Below, piece by piece: positions 27,499-36,551 of a DNA stretch of 64,000 nt. The position numbers were made by a program, and so were the translations under genes. Where the stretch lies: contig CAWKKW010000007.1 of assembly GCA_963850345.1 (NCBI GenBank), forward strand, positions 25,080 through 89,079, written 5' to 3'. Under the pieces are notes generated by a model. It was not told where the DNA came from, ran no database searches, and saw only the letters and a list, made by a program, of their open reading frames with translations. This DNA comes from CAWKKW01 sp963850345. Lineage in GTDB: Bacteria; Acidobacteriota; Terriglobia; Terriglobales; Acidobacteriaceae. Every line of letters starts with the position of its first letter. Positions within the stretch are counted from its first letter, which is position 1.

Positions 27499-28800
27499 AT
27501 GGATAAGTTCGTCATCCGGGGCGGAAATCCGCTGCTTGGCACCCTCCGCGTCAGCGGAGCGAAAAACTCGGCTCTTCCCTGCATGGCAGCCGCTATCCTT
27601 ACTGAAGACGAAGTGGTCCTCGAAAACGTGCCCCAGGTCCGCGATATCGAGACCGAGCGCCGCCTGCTCGTCTCGATGGGCGCCGAAGTGGAACTCGGCT
27701 ACGGCCGCGCCCAGCACCGCACCACTATTTCGTGCCGCCTGCTCTCCGATCCCGTGGCCAAATACGAGATCGTGAAGACCATGCGCGCCTCCTCCCTGGT
27801 GCTCGGTCCTCTCATTGCGCGAACCGGCGTAGCCCGCGTCGCTATGCCCGGCGGTTGCGCCATCGGCGGACGGCCCATCGATCTCCACATCAAGGGCCTC
27901 GAGACAATGGGCGCCACCATCAGCTACGAACACGGCTACATCGAGGCGCGCGCCGAGCGGCTCAAAGGCGCCCAACTCGTCTTCGACAAAATCACCGTTA
28001 CCGGTACCGAAGACCTGCTCATGGCCGCCGTCCTCGCCGAGGGCGAAACCGTGATGGAGAATTGCGCGCGCGAGCCGGAAGTCGTCGACCTCGCCGCTTT
28101 GCTTAGCGCGATGGGCGCTCGTATCCAGGGTGCCGGCACCTCTACCATCCGCGTGCAGGGTGTTGAAAGGCTGCACGGGGCACGTCACCGCATCAATCCC
28201 GACCGCATCGAGGCCGGCACATTCCTGATTGCCGGCGCGATCACCGGCGGCGACCTGTGCGTCGCCAATTGCAATCCCGCTCACCTCGGCGCCATCGTGG
28301 ATACACTCCGATCCTGTGGCGTGCGCATCGACCCCATCAACGGCGACTCACTTCGCGTGCGCAGCGAAGGCAATCTCAAGGCCACCGACATCTCTACAGA
28401 AGAGTATCCCGGCTTCCCCACCGACATGCAGGCACAGTACATGGCGCTTGCCACGCAGGTGGACGGCACTTCGCTCATCACCGAAAACATCTTCGAAAAC
28501 CGCTTCATGCACGTGCAGGAGCTCATCCGCATGGGCGCGAACATCAAGGTCGACGGCCGCACCGCAACCGTTCGCGGCAAATCGCAACTCTCTTCCGCCG
28601 CAGTCATGTGCTCTGATCTGCGAGCCTCCGCTTCGCTAGTGCTCGCCGCGCTGGTGGCCGAAGGCGAATCGATTCTCGATCGCGTCTACCACATCGATCG
28701 CGGCTACGAACACATCGAGGAGAAGCTTCGCGGTGTTGGAGCGCAGGTCCGGCGCATGGGTAACATCTTCAGCTCGCGCCGGGAAGTGGTCGAAGCCTAG
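27499..28800 (+). CDS. murA: UDP-N-acetylglucosamine 1-carboxyvinyltransferase
   Basis: First committed step of peptidoglycan synthesis: transfers enolpyruvate from PEP to UDP-GlcNAc; target of fosfomycin. 433 residues in two inverse alpha/beta domains. The catalytic Cys is C120 in MPGGCAIGGRPIDLHI (so the fosfomycin-binding residue is present) and K22 in SGAKNSALP is conserved. EYPGFPTDMQAQYMALA and RASASLVLAAL are further family motifs. ATG at 27499 begins exactly at the conserved N terminus; AGGAG lies 14 bases upstream. The long open frame from 27265 runs through the murQ terminator and is not used. Confidence 0.96.
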   Translation: MDKFVIRGGNPLLGTLRVSGAKNSALPCMAAAILTEDEVVLENVPQVRDIETERRLLVSMGAEVELGYGRAQHRTTISCRLLSDPVAKYEIVKTMRASSLVLGPLIARTGVARVAMPGGCAIGGRPIDLHIKGLETMGATISYEHGYIEARAERLKGAQLVFDKITVTGTEDLLMAAVLAEGETVMENCAREPEVVDLAALLSAMGARIQGAGTSTIRVQGVERLHGARHRINPDRIEAGTFLIAGAITGGDLCVANCNPAHLGAIVDTLRSCGVRIDPINGDSLRVRSEGNLKATDISTEEYPGFPTDMQAQYMALATQVDGTSLITENIFENRFMHVQELIRMGANIKVDGRTATVRGKSQLSSAAVMCSDLRASASLVLAALVAEGESILDRVYHIDRGYEHIEEKLRGVGAQVRRMGNIFSSRREVVEA

Positions 28801-28851
28801 CGCCTGACGCTTTCCTCACCTCTGCCGCATCAGAGCTACAGGAGGGCAACT

Positions 28852-29334
28852 ATGCCGAACGACGACCGTTTACTTCGCGACCAACTGGTCGAACTACTGC
28901 GAGGCGGCAGCGCGCACGCGGACCTGAATAAATCACTCGCCGACTTTCCTGGTGGCCTGGCCGGCAAGAAGCCTCAAGGCGCTCCGCATACTGCCTGGCA
29001 GTTGCTGGAGCATCTCCGGCTCGCCCTGCATGACCTGCTCGAGTTCTCCACCAGTTCTGAGTACCTCGCCCCCAACTGGCCCGAAGATTACTGGCCCAAA
29101 ACCGACGCTCCCCCTTCTCCTGAGGCGTGGGAAGAATCCGTCACCGCCATCAAAGGCGACCTGCAGGCCTTCGAAGATCTCGTTCGCGACTCCGAAAGCA
29201 ATCTCTACGCCACCATTCCCTGGGGCAAAGGGCAGACCCTGCTTAGAGAAGTGCTGCTCGCGGCCGACCACAACAGCTACCACCTCGGTCAACTCGTCTA
29301 CCTGCGCAAGCAGCTCGGCGAATGGAAGGACTGA
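28852..29334 (+). CDS. DinB/YfiT-like metalloprotein
   Basis: Four-helix-bundle protein of the DinB superfamily, which binds a metal through three histidines; many are thiol-dependent transferases. Visible metal-ligand candidates are the His of WQLLEHLRLALHDLLEF and those of LLAADHNSYHLGQLVYLRKQ near the C terminus. 160 residues, normal for the family. Start has GGAGG about eight bases upstream. It follows murA by 51 bp on the same strand and may be cotranscribed. Substrate is unknown. Confidence 0.88.
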   Translation: MPNDDRLLRDQLVELLRGGSAHADLNKSLADFPGGLAGKKPQGAPHTAWQLLEHLRLALHDLLEFSTSSEYLAPNWPEDYWPKTDAPPSPEAWEESVTAIKGDLQAFEDLVRDSESNLYATIPWGKGQTLLREVLLAADHNSYHLGQLVYLRKQLGEWKD

Positions 29335-29359
29335 CGCACTTCTGTGACGCAAAGCAAAA

Positions 29360-29382
29360 GGCCTGCGCACTCGTCGCAGGCC
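29360..29382. terminator. Bidirectional terminator hairpin
   Basis: GGCCTGCG / CGCAGGCC, 8-bp stem with a 7-base loop, followed by CTTTCGTCTTT on the plus strand and CTTTTGCTTTG on the minus strand. Sits between the convergent dinB-like gene and the gene at 29404. Confidence 0.85.
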
Positions 29383-29403
29383 CTTTCGTCTTTGAACTTC
29401 GCC

Positions 29404-29814
29404 TTACTTCCAGCTCACCGCCAACTGCCACTTCAAATGGCGTGCCGAAGTCTTCAGCAGAACCCGCTCAAACTCTTCCAGCTCATGCAGCACAGAGGTG
29501 GTTTCGCTGCCGAACTCAGTCGACGCTCCCTTGAGGTAATCCACCAGCGCGGAGATAGTCTCCAATCCGCTATCCGGCGAGAACCACTGCGGAGGCGGCA
29601 GAGTCTTCGCCCACTCCGGATCGCCCGCTCCTTCTTCCAGCAGCAGGGCCATCGAGTTCTCATCGGCCGAGAAAAACTCCAGTAGAGGCTGCACGCCCAG
29701 CCTTTCGGCCAGCTTCTCCAGCGCGTCTTCATGCCGCGCAAGCGCCCGGCCGTTCACGAAGATGTCGAACCCTGGATCTTCCCCTTCCACCACGATGTAC
29801 ATCGAAGCGCTCAT
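29404..29814 (-). CDS. Hypothetical acidic protein
   Basis: About 136 residues, acidic, no signal or membrane segment. The N terminus (MYIVVEGEDPGFDIFVNGRAL) looks like a beta-strand pair and the rest is mainly helical (ALEKLAERLG, TTSVLHELEEFERVLLKTSA). I do not recognise a domain. It follows the EamA transporter gene by 10 bp and ends at a terminator, so it is cotranscribed. Start is uncertain among ATGs at 29853, 29814 and 29802. Confidence 0.65.
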   Translation of the reverse strand: MSASMYIVVEGEDPGFDIFVNGRALARHEDALEKLAERLGVQPLLEFFSADENSMALLLEEGAGDPEWAKTLPPPQWFSPDSGLETISALVDYLKGASTEFGSETTSVLHELEEFERVLLKTSARHLKWQLAVSWK

Positions 29815-29824
29815 CGCAGACAGT

Positions 29825-30745
29825 TTAGCGCAGTTTCTGCTGCGCCTTGCCATTTGGGCCCGAGGTTACCAGAAGGGTAACTCCTTCCTCGTCACCGCTG
29901 GGTATACAAATGGTTACTACTGTGCAACCGAGCACCACGACTGCGCCTGCCAACACACTCCACGGTGGTGAGGCGCGCATCGCCACCACGCCTTCTATGA
30001 TCGCCACCAGCGGCGCCGTCCACTGGAGCGTCGCCACCTGGTATGCTTCCATTTCACGTAACAGCCAGTAGTACAGAACGAACCCAACCGCCCCGGCCAT
30101 CCCCGTCACGGCCAGTACCCAGATGGTTTCCTTACCCGCCGCGGATGGGACGCCCCTCTCCATCGCCATGCTGCTGAGGAAGACAAGCAAGGCTGCAACG
30201 CCGAGTTGCACGGCGGTCGTCCCCAGCAGTGAAGCCTCATGGAGCGCGCGTTTCGCATACACCAGCGAAGCCGCGTGGCTGAGCACCGCAACAAAAAGCA
30301 CAGCACCGGCAGCCGCATTCGCCGCCGAGAAAGACAGGCCGTCGAACACGATCAGCGCCATGCCGCCCGCGCCAATCAGTCCAGCCTGAAAAATTGCGCG
30401 CGAAACCCCCACCGCTTGCACTTGCCGCATGAGGAACGCGGTCACGAGTGGCAGCCCTGCGAACAAGACGACGCTCAGCGCTGAGGAACTTTGTTGCGCC
30501 GCCCACACCACCAGCACGTAGGGCAACGCGATCAGCGTGACAGCCAGCAGGCACGAGACCTTCAGGCTCACCGGCCCTCGCGTGCGCTGCACCCATGCAG
30601 GTACGGCAAGCAACAGCGCACCGATGCCGAATCGAATCGCGCCCGCGCGCAGAGGCGGCATGCGAACCATGTCGTTGGCGATCCACACGCTGCCCCAGAG
30701 CAAGGACACTGCGAGGTACGCCGCCGCTAAGGTCCACCTGCGCAT
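29825..30745 (-). CDS. EamA-family (DMT) transporter
   Basis: Inner-membrane exporter of the drug/metabolite transporter superfamily. 306 residues with about ten membrane helices in two EamA repeats; the first helix carries the family-like AAYLAVSLLWGSVWIANDM, and the second repeat ends with PLVAIIEGVVAMRASPPWSVLAGAVVVLGC. Substrates of this family range from amino acids to nucleosides and cannot be told from the sequence. In an operon with the small gene at 29404. Confidence 0.88.
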   Translation of the reverse strand: MRRWTLAAAYLAVSLLWGSVWIANDMVRMPPLRAGAIRFGIGALLLAVPAWVQRTRGPVSLKVSCLLAVTLIALPYVLVVWAAQQSSSALSVVLFAGLPLVTAFLMRQVQAVGVSRAIFQAGLIGAGGMALIVFDGLSFSAANAAAGAVLFVAVLSHAASLVYAKRALHEASLLGTTAVQLGVAALLVFLSSMAMERGVPSAAGKETIWVLAVTGMAGAVGFVLYYWLLREMEAYQVATLQWTAPLVAIIEGVVAMRASPPWSVLAGAVVVLGCTVVTICIPSGDEEGVTLLVTSGPNGKAQQKLR

Positions 30746-30775
30746 GCTGCTTCCCTGCCGCGAACGTGGTCGCCG

Positions 30776-30810
30776 GAAAAAAGAAGGGCCGCGCTCATCG
30801 CGCAGCCCTT
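30776..30810 (-). terminator. Rho-independent terminator after pnp
   Basis: Read on the minus strand: AAGGGCTGCG, 7-base loop, CGCGGCCCTT (one mismatch), then TCTTTTTTCC. It lies 22 bp after the pnp stop and before the EamA gene. Confidence 0.88.
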
Positions 30811-30831
30811 CCGCTTGGTTATTTCTTGGAT

Positions 30832-33282
30832 CTATTTGGGTCCGCGTGGGCCGCCGCCGGGACCACCGGGTCCGCGACCACGTCCACCACCGCCGCCGCT
30901 GCCGCCGCTTCTCCTGCGACGACGCCGTTGCTGACCGCCAGGCCCACCCGATCCGCCGCCCGGAGCACCCGGTGCGCGGGTCTCCCCAACGCCAACTGGA
31001 GCACCTTCCACCCGATTGAAGTTCGGCTCGTCGTCGCCTTCTTCAAACTCGTCGAAGTCCTCGCCGCCCTCAATCGTGATCGTGCTTGCATTCGATGCCG
31101 GCTGCCGTTCCGCCTGCGTCCTTGCCTGGGGTGCGCCCTCGCCGCTCGCCTGCATCTCGGGAACTGCACCTTCTTCCGGCAACCCAAGCTTCACGCGCTG
31201 TTCTTTCAGCAGCGCTTTGCGTGACAGCTTGATGCGATTGCCTTCGATGCCCAGCACCTTCACCAGCACTTGGTCGCCTTCGCGCAGTTCGTCCTTCACG
31301 TCCTTCACGCGATGCTCGGCGATTTCACTGATGTGCAGCAATCCATCGGTGCCCGGGAAGAGCTCAATGAAGGCCCCGAACTCCGCCAGCCGCACAACCT
31401 TGCCCAGATAGGTCTTGCCCACCTCGGGCACTGCGGTGATGTCGCTGATCATCTGCAGCGCGCGCGCCAGTCCATCGGCGTCGCTCGAAGCCACGTTCAC
31501 GCGACCGGTGTCGTCGACATCGATCTTCACTTGCGTCGCTTCGATAATGCCGCGGATCACCTTGCCGCCCGGTCCGATCAGGTCGCGAATCTTGTCGGTT
31601 GGAATCTGCAGCGTGCGAATCTGCGGTGCGTGCTTCGACTTCTCCGTACGCGGTCCGCTCAACTCGGCGTCCATCTTGTCCAGCAGGAACAACCGTCCGT
31701 GACGCGCCTGTTCGAGTGCCTCACGCATGATCTGCCCGGTGATGCCGCTGATCTTGATGTCCATCTGCAGCGCCGTGATGCCCTTGCGGGTTCCGGCTAC
31801 TTTGAAGTCCATATCGCCGTAGTGATCTTCCGCGCCCGCGATGTCGGTCAGGATGGCATAATCTTCGCCTTCCTTCACCAGGCCCATCGCTACGCCGGCG
31901 ACCGATGCCTTGAGCGGAATGCCCGCATCCATCAGCGCCAGGCTGGCTCCGCAGACCGAAGCCATCGAAGAAGAACCGTTCGACTCCAGAATGTCCGAGA
32001 CCACGCGCAGCGCGTACGGCGATTCATCTTCCGACGGCAATACCGCGGTAATAGCCCGCTCAGCCAACGCGCCGTGTCCGATCTCGCGGCGGCCTACGCC
32101 GGTCATGCGGCCCACTTCGCCGACCGAGAACGGCGGGAAGTTGTAATGCAGCATGAATCGCTTCTTCTGCTCGCCCTGGAACGTCTCAAGCCGCTGCGAA
32201 TCGTCATTGGTCCCCAGCGTTGCCGTCACCAGCGCCTGCGTCTCGCCGCGGGTAAAAAGCGCCGAACCGTGAGTGCGCGGCAGTACGCCGGTCTCAATCG
32301 TGATCTCGCGAATCTCGTCGAACGCGCGACGATCTGGACGGATGCGCTCCTTGGTCACCTGGCCGCGGAAGATCCGTTCACGCAAGGCTTCGTAGTAGTG
32401 CGCCAGCTGCTTCTTCGCAGCCGGATCGCCTTCCGGCAATTCCTTCGCGAGCTCATCCTTGATCGCCTTGACCAACGCGTAGCTCTCGGCCTTGGGATGA
32501 GTCTTGGTGTCGAGCGCGTCCTTCAGCCGGTCGCCGACCTTGGCTTCGAGCGCTTCGTAATAGGCGGTATCGAACTCCGGTTCCTTGACCGCACGCTTTT
32601 GCTTGCCTGCCTTGCTCACCAAGTCTTCAATCGCCGCAACGATCTTCTTAATCTCGACGTGAGCGAAATCGATGGCGTCAGCCACGACCTCTTCGCTCAC
32701 TTCCAGCGAACCGCTCTCCACCATCACAATGCCGTGCTTCGTTCCCACCACGGTGATGTTCAGCAGGCTGTTGCCGCGATCGGCGTACGAGGGGTTGACG
32801 ACGAAATTGCCGTCCACGTGGCCCACGCGAACTGCGCCCACCGGCCCACCGAACGGAATGTCGGACAGTGCCAATGCCGCGCTCGCCGCGTTGATGCCGA
32901 TAATGTCAGGATCGTTTTCCCTATCGGCCGAGAACACCAGCGCGATCACCTGGGTTTCGTTGCGGAATCCCTCTGGGAACAGCGGGCGAATCGGCCGGTC
33001 GATCTGGCGGCTGGTGAGAATCTCACGCTCGCTCGGACGGCCTTCGCGCTTGATAAATCCGCCGGGAATGCGGCCGCCGGCATACGCGTACTCACGGTAA
33101 TCCACCGTGAGCGGGAAAAAATCGATGCCCTCTTTGGGATCGGGCGAGGCTACGGCCGTCGCCAGGACAACGCTGTCACCCTCGGTGACTAACGCCGCTC
33201 CGGATGCCTGCTTCGCAATCCGGCCTGTTTCAAATGTCAATCGCTTGCCACCGGCAAGCTCGACAGTAACTTCCTGTTTCAT
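30832..33282 (-). CDS. pnp: Polyribonucleotide nucleotidyltransferase (PNPase)
   Basis: 3'-5' phosphorolytic exoribonuclease of the RNA degradosome. Domains in order: RNase PH 1 (about 10-145), helical linker, RNase PH 2 (about 315-545, with GALAERAITAVLP), KH (about 555-615, IRDLIGPGGKVIRGIIE), S1 (about 620-690, TYLGKVVRLAEFGAFIELFPG). The protein is 816 residues, about 100 longer than E. coli PNPase because of a C-terminal tail: first acidic (EDFDEFEEGDDEP), then Gly/Arg-rich with six consecutive arginines. That tail looks like an RGG-type RNA- or protein-binding region. Downstream of rpsO, the classic order. Confidence 0.96.
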   Translation of the reverse strand: MKQEVTVELAGGKRLTFETGRIAKQASGAALVTEGDSVVLATAVASPDPKEGIDFFPLTVDYREYAYAGGRIPGGFIKREGRPSEREILTSRQIDRPIRPLFPEGFRNETQVIALVFSADRENDPDIIGINAASAALALSDIPFGGPVGAVRVGHVDGNFVVNPSYADRGNSLLNITVVGTKHGIVMVESGSLEVSEEVVADAIDFAHVEIKKIVAAIEDLVSKAGKQKRAVKEPEFDTAYYEALEAKVGDRLKDALDTKTHPKAESYALVKAIKDELAKELPEGDPAAKKQLAHYYEALRERIFRGQVTKERIRPDRRAFDEIREITIETGVLPRTHGSALFTRGETQALVTATLGTNDDSQRLETFQGEQKKRFMLHYNFPPFSVGEVGRMTGVGRREIGHGALAERAITAVLPSEDESPYALRVVSDILESNGSSSMASVCGASLALMDAGIPLKASVAGVAMGLVKEGEDYAILTDIAGAEDHYGDMDFKVAGTRKGITALQMDIKISGITGQIMREALEQARHGRLFLLDKMDAELSGPRTEKSKHAPQIRTLQIPTDKIRDLIGPGGKVIRGIIEATQVKIDVDDTGRVNVASSDADGLARALQMISDITAVPEVGKTYLGKVVRLAEFGAFIELFPGTDGLLHISEIAEHRVKDVKDELREGDQVLVKVLGIEGNRIKLSRKALLKEQRVKLGLPEEGAVPEMQASGEGAPQARTQAERQPASNASTITIEGGEDFDEFEEGDDEPNFNRVEGAPVGVGETRAPGAPGGGSGGPGGQQRRRRRRSGGSGGGGGRGRGPGGPGGGPRGPK

Positions 33283-33597
33283 TGGTTCCTCGTTTCTTGA
33301 TTTGCTGCGCTGAAGGGAGGAGGCGCGAAAAGCGAGTCAGCGGCAAGAGTAGAAAGAATTACGGGATTGCGCGTGCCGGAAGCGATGGCTTCGGAGATGA
33401 CACGGCATTCCATGGAAAGCGATGGGGGAGTTTGCGTGTGGCGCATTGCGCTCACAGGCACTCTCCCGCCAATGGCGGAGCGCCGAAGCCGTTTTGGCCT
33501 CGTGCAGCGCATTCCACGCCAAACACACTGGCCGCACCTGCGGCCAATCGAACTCTGTCTCTTCGCACTAAGATTGGGAGCAAAGGTTCTCGCTTGC
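33283..33597 (-). promoter_or_regulatory. rpsO-pnp intergenic leader with hairpins
   Basis: 315 bp without a gene. It contains a hairpin TGGCCGC-ACCT-GCGGCCA at 33529-33546 shortly after the rpsO stop, and a second weaker one at 33463-33480 (CTCCCGCC/GGCGGAG). In well-studied bacteria this interval carries an rpsO terminator, an RNase III site and the pnp autoregulatory leader; the hairpins fit that but this is inference. Confidence 0.45.
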
Positions 33598-33864
33598 TTA
33601 TTTGCGGATGCCCAGCTTCCCGATCACATCCCGGTAGCGGTCGGAATCGTTTGTTTTTAAGTAATCCAGAAGACGGCGGCGCTTGCTCACGAGCATCAAC
33701 AGGCCACGCCGGGAGGCATGATCCTTTTTGTGCGTCTTGAAATGCTCGGTAAGCTCGCCAATCCGTTCGCTGAGAATCGCAATCTGCACCTCAGGACTGC
33801 CTGTGTCGCTCTCATGGGTGCGGAAGCGTGCGATGATATCGGTCTTTTTAACGGTTGCCAGCAC
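33598..33864 (-). CDS. rpsO: 30S ribosomal protein S15
   Basis: Primary 16S rRNA-binding protein of the small-subunit platform. 88 residues with the standard features: RFRTHESDTGSPEVQIAILSERI and HKKDHASRRGLLMLVSKRRRLLDYL. GTG start at 33864, with GAGGAG 12 bases upstream. First gene of the rpsO-pnp pair. Confidence 0.97.
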   Translation of the reverse strand: MLATVKKTDIIARFRTHESDTGSPEVQIAILSERIGELTEHFKTHKKDHASRRGLLMLVSKRRRLLDYLKTNDSDRYRDVIGKLGIRK

Positions 33865-34074
33865 GGAAGTGCGTTACTCCTCTACTTTTCAGTCAAGTCC
33901 ACTCTCTAAGTGTCTGGCTAAGAATAACATGCTCGCGATTTTTCGGGCAATTTTCGACTCGACGCGCTCCGTCCACATTCCGCCCCGCTAAACCGCAGTA
34001 AACACGCCTCCAACTGAGCTGAGCCCGCGGAAACCTGCTCTGCGCCAGTCCATCCATCGTACAATCCCCCGGAC

Positions 34075-35349
34075 ATGCCCCGGCTCTGGCGCCATCCCGA
34101 CTTCCTCAAGCTCTGGGCCGGGCAGACCGTCTCCCAGTTCGGTACGAGCATCAGCATGATCGGCTTGCCGCTCACCGCCGTGCTCGTACTCCATGCGTCC
34201 GCCTTCCAGATGGGTCTGCTCGGCGGATCTGCCGGCATCGCGGTCCTGCTCTTCGGACTCCTCGCGGGCGTGGTTGCGGACCGGCTTCCCCGCCGCTTCG
34301 TTCTCATCCTGTCGGACGTTGGCCGCGCCATGCTGCTCGGCACGATTCCGTTGGCTGCCTGGGCGCATCGCCTCTCCATGAATCACCTCTACGCCGTAGC
34401 AGCCGGAGTCGCCGCCCTGGGCGTCTTCTTTGACGCCAGCTACAAATCCTACGTTCCTGGACTGGTTGGCCGCGACCATTTGCTCGAGGCAAACAGCAAG
34501 CTGGCGCTCACCGAATCCACGGCCGAAGTCGCCGGTCCCGGCCTCACCGGCGTGCTCATTCAGTGGCTGACCGCCCCCATGGCGATCCTCTTCGATGCGG
34601 TCTCGTTCGCCGTGTCCGCCGTTTCGATCTGGGCCATCGCCGAACCGGAGATCCCGCAGCCCTTTCACTCTTCCTCTGTCAGCAGTGAGATTGCTGGCGG
34701 CCTCCGCGTCGCGTGGCGTCAGCCTCTCCTCCGCGCCCTCATGCAGCGGACCATCACCGCCTACTTCTTCATGGGATTCATCAGCAGTCTCTACTTCCTC
34801 TTCACCTTGCGCGAACTGCACCTGACGGTGGCGCTGGTCGGCATCCTCATCTCCATCGGTGGCGCGAGTGGTCTTCTGGGCGGGTTCTTTGCCGAACGCA
34901 TAGCACACCGCTTCGGCGTCGGTCCCACCATCATCGGCTCCGCGTTCCTGGTCGGCGTGGCGTCTCTACTCACGCCGCTCGCCCGTGGACCGCTCTGGCT
35001 CTGTGTGGCGATCCTGGCCAGCGCACAACTCCTCGACATTGCCTGGTCGGTCCTCAACATCCAGGAACTCACCCTGCGCCAGACCGTCACACCCGATCAG
35101 TACCTCGGGCGCGTCAACGCCGCCATGCACCTGCTCTCCCAGGGAGTGTTGCCCATCGGAGCCCTCGTGGGCGGCTCGCTAGCAGGCGTCTTTGGCGTCC
35201 GCAGAACCCTCCTGCTCGGCGCAGCGGGAGTTCTGCTATCCACGCTCTGGCTGCTGTTCTCACCCCTGCGATCGCTCCGGAACCCCGCCTCGCTCGACGC
35301 CGTGCCAGCCACGGCTCTTGATGCCGCTGTAGCCAACCGCGACCTCTAG
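34075..35349 (+). CDS. MFS exporter, 12 membrane helices
   Basis: Major facilitator of the EntS-like (MFS_3) group: LWAGQTVSQFGTSISMIGLPL at the N terminus, the motif A-like loop GVVADRLPRRFVLILSDVGRA between helices two and three, and FFAERIAHRFGVG at the symmetrical place in the second half. 424 residues. These exporters carry siderophores, macrolides or other small hydrophobic molecules; the substrate here is unknown. Divergent from rpsO, alone on its transcript. Confidence 0.88.
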   Translation: MPRLWRHPDFLKLWAGQTVSQFGTSISMIGLPLTAVLVLHASAFQMGLLGGSAGIAVLLFGLLAGVVADRLPRRFVLILSDVGRAMLLGTIPLAAWAHRLSMNHLYAVAAGVAALGVFFDASYKSYVPGLVGRDHLLEANSKLALTESTAEVAGPGLTGVLIQWLTAPMAILFDAVSFAVSAVSIWAIAEPEIPQPFHSSSVSSEIAGGLRVAWRQPLLRALMQRTITAYFFMGFISSLYFLFTLRELHLTVALVGILISIGGASGLLGGFFAERIAHRFGVGPTIIGSAFLVGVASLLTPLARGPLWLCVAILASAQLLDIAWSVLNIQELTLRQTVTPDQYLGRVNAAMHLLSQGVLPIGALVGGSLAGVFGVRRTLLLGAAGVLLSTLWLLFSPLRSLRNPASLDAVPATALDAAVANRDL

Positions 35350-35367
35350 AGATTCCCAGTCCTGCGC

Positions 35368-35403
35368 AAAACAAAAGGCGTCCGGCAGAACCGCCCGGAC
35401 ACC
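35368..35403 (-). terminator. Rho-independent terminator
   Basis: Minus-strand stem GGTGTCCGG / CCGGACGCC (one mismatch, 9-base loop) followed by TTTTGTTTTG. Ends the YciE-like gene transcript at 35512 and may also stop the convergent MFS gene. Confidence 0.75.
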
Positions 35404-35511
35404 CTGACTCAATCTCAAAATCCTGCATCGTTACGCAGTACTTTCCACCCTCGACTTAGCCGCGAAGCCGAGGCAGGTTCACCAAACCTCCAGCGAACCG
35501 CCTCGCTTCCA

Positions 35512-36018
35512 CTAAGCTGCCTCTGCGCTCAGTCTCTTCGCTTCTGCATTCACGCCCTTGGAGATGCCGGTCAGCTTCTTGTCCGCGGCCTTCTCCTCTT
35601 CGAGCGTCTCTTCCAGCAGGCTCTGAATCTCCGACTGACCCAGCAGCTTGGCGTATTCGCGCACTGAACCATAGCCGGCCATCTCGTAGTGCTCGACGCG
35701 CTGCGCGGCTGAGATCAGCGCGGCATCCCTCACCGGCCCTTTGTCCGCTTCCTGCAGCACTTCGGCGCCCTCTTCGAGCACACCCTTCATGCCGTTGCAG
35801 GTCTTGCCCCTGGGATTCTTCGACAGCAGCTCGAAGATCTGCTCCAGCCGTTGTATCTGTCCCTGCGTCTCCTGCAGGTGAGTCTCAAATGCCTCGCGCA
35901 GTTCGGGCGTGCTCGCCGCCTTCGCCATCTTCGGCAGGGCCTTCGTAATCTGCTTCTCCGCGGAGTACAGATCCTTTAGCTCGTCTACAAACAACTCCTC
36001 AATCGTCTCCACACTCAT
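35512..36018 (-). CDS. YciE/YciF-type ferritin-like protein (DUF892)
   Basis: Ferritin-like diiron four-helix-bundle protein linked to stress survival. Motifs: ELFVDELKDLYSAEKQITKALPKM (helix 1), AFETHLQETQGQIQRLEQIFE (helix 2) and VEHYEMAGYGSVREYAKLLG (helix 3), with Glu/His pairs able to bind metal. About 168 residues, normal. The ATG at 36018 has AGGAG six bases upstream. Neighbouring Mn catalase (36792) suggests an oxidative-stress group. Confidence 0.9.
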   Translation of the reverse strand: MSVETIEELFVDELKDLYSAEKQITKALPKMAKAASTPELREAFETHLQETQGQIQRLEQIFELLSKNPRGKTCNGMKGVLEEGAEVLQEADKGPVRDAALISAAQRVEHYEMAGYGSVREYAKLLGQSEIQSLLEETLEEEKAADKKLTGISKGVNAEAKRLSAEAA

Positions 36019-36104
36019 GCTCATCTCCTGGGCAAAGTTACAACTACTGTGCCAATCCAATCGGATGGCAGCGGATAACTCAGAGTTGTAATTCGTGAAG
36101 GAAC

Positions 36105-36551
36105 TTACTTAGTGCGGGAAATTCCGTGACTCTCTCGCGACCGGTCTGCGGAACCAGTCAGCTTGGGGTCCGACTCCAACACCTTCTGGTCGCCCTCGAT
36201 CGCCACCCGCTCGTGCTTGATGTCCAGCCGCAGTCGGTTGAACGAACTCATGTACACATTCGCAACCCAGACCAATGCGAACTCCGCCAGCAGATACCCG
36301 CGCCATCCCTCGTACAGCAGCGTGAACCGGGTGATCACCAGAAATACAGCCGTAACATAATGGCTGAAGCAGTATTCGCAGGTGAACAGGTAAAAGAACT
36401 TGCGTTGATACGCCTTTGGGCAGTTCTTGCTCCGGTCCGAGCACCACTCCCGCGGCTCCCGAAAGACCTCTTCATGGGTCACCGTCCACGCGACACACGC
36501 GATCGGCAGCGCCAGCAACAGCAACGTCACCACTTGTCGTCCCAGCGTCAT
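36105..36551 (-). CDS. Small membrane protein, unknown function
   Basis: About 148 residues: first helix LGRQVVTLLLLALPIACVAWTV, a loop with two Cys (WCSDRSKNCPKAYQ), then FTCEYCFSHYVTAVFLVI with a CxxC at the start of a second helix, and a third (LLAEFALVWVANVYM). The C-terminal tail is charged. The CEYCFSHY motif recalls DUF1360-type proteins, but I am not sure. The ATG at 36551 was chosen; GAGGGG lies ten bases upstream. It precedes the YciE gene on the same strand. Confidence 0.65.
   Translation of the reverse strand: MTLGRQVVTLLLLALPIACVAWTVTHEEVFREPREWCSDRSKNCPKAYQRKFFYLFTCEYCFSHYVTAVFLVITRFTLLYEGWRGYLLAEFALVWVANVYMSSFNRLRLDIKHERVAIEGDQKVLESDPKLTGSADRSRESHGISRTK

Noticed and set aside
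31270..33192. Open frame of 640 codons on the plus strand
   Set aside because: Fully antisense to pnp, whose domains are certain; long antisense frames are common in high-GC DNA. Composition (Arg/His/Gln rich) is typical of a shadow.
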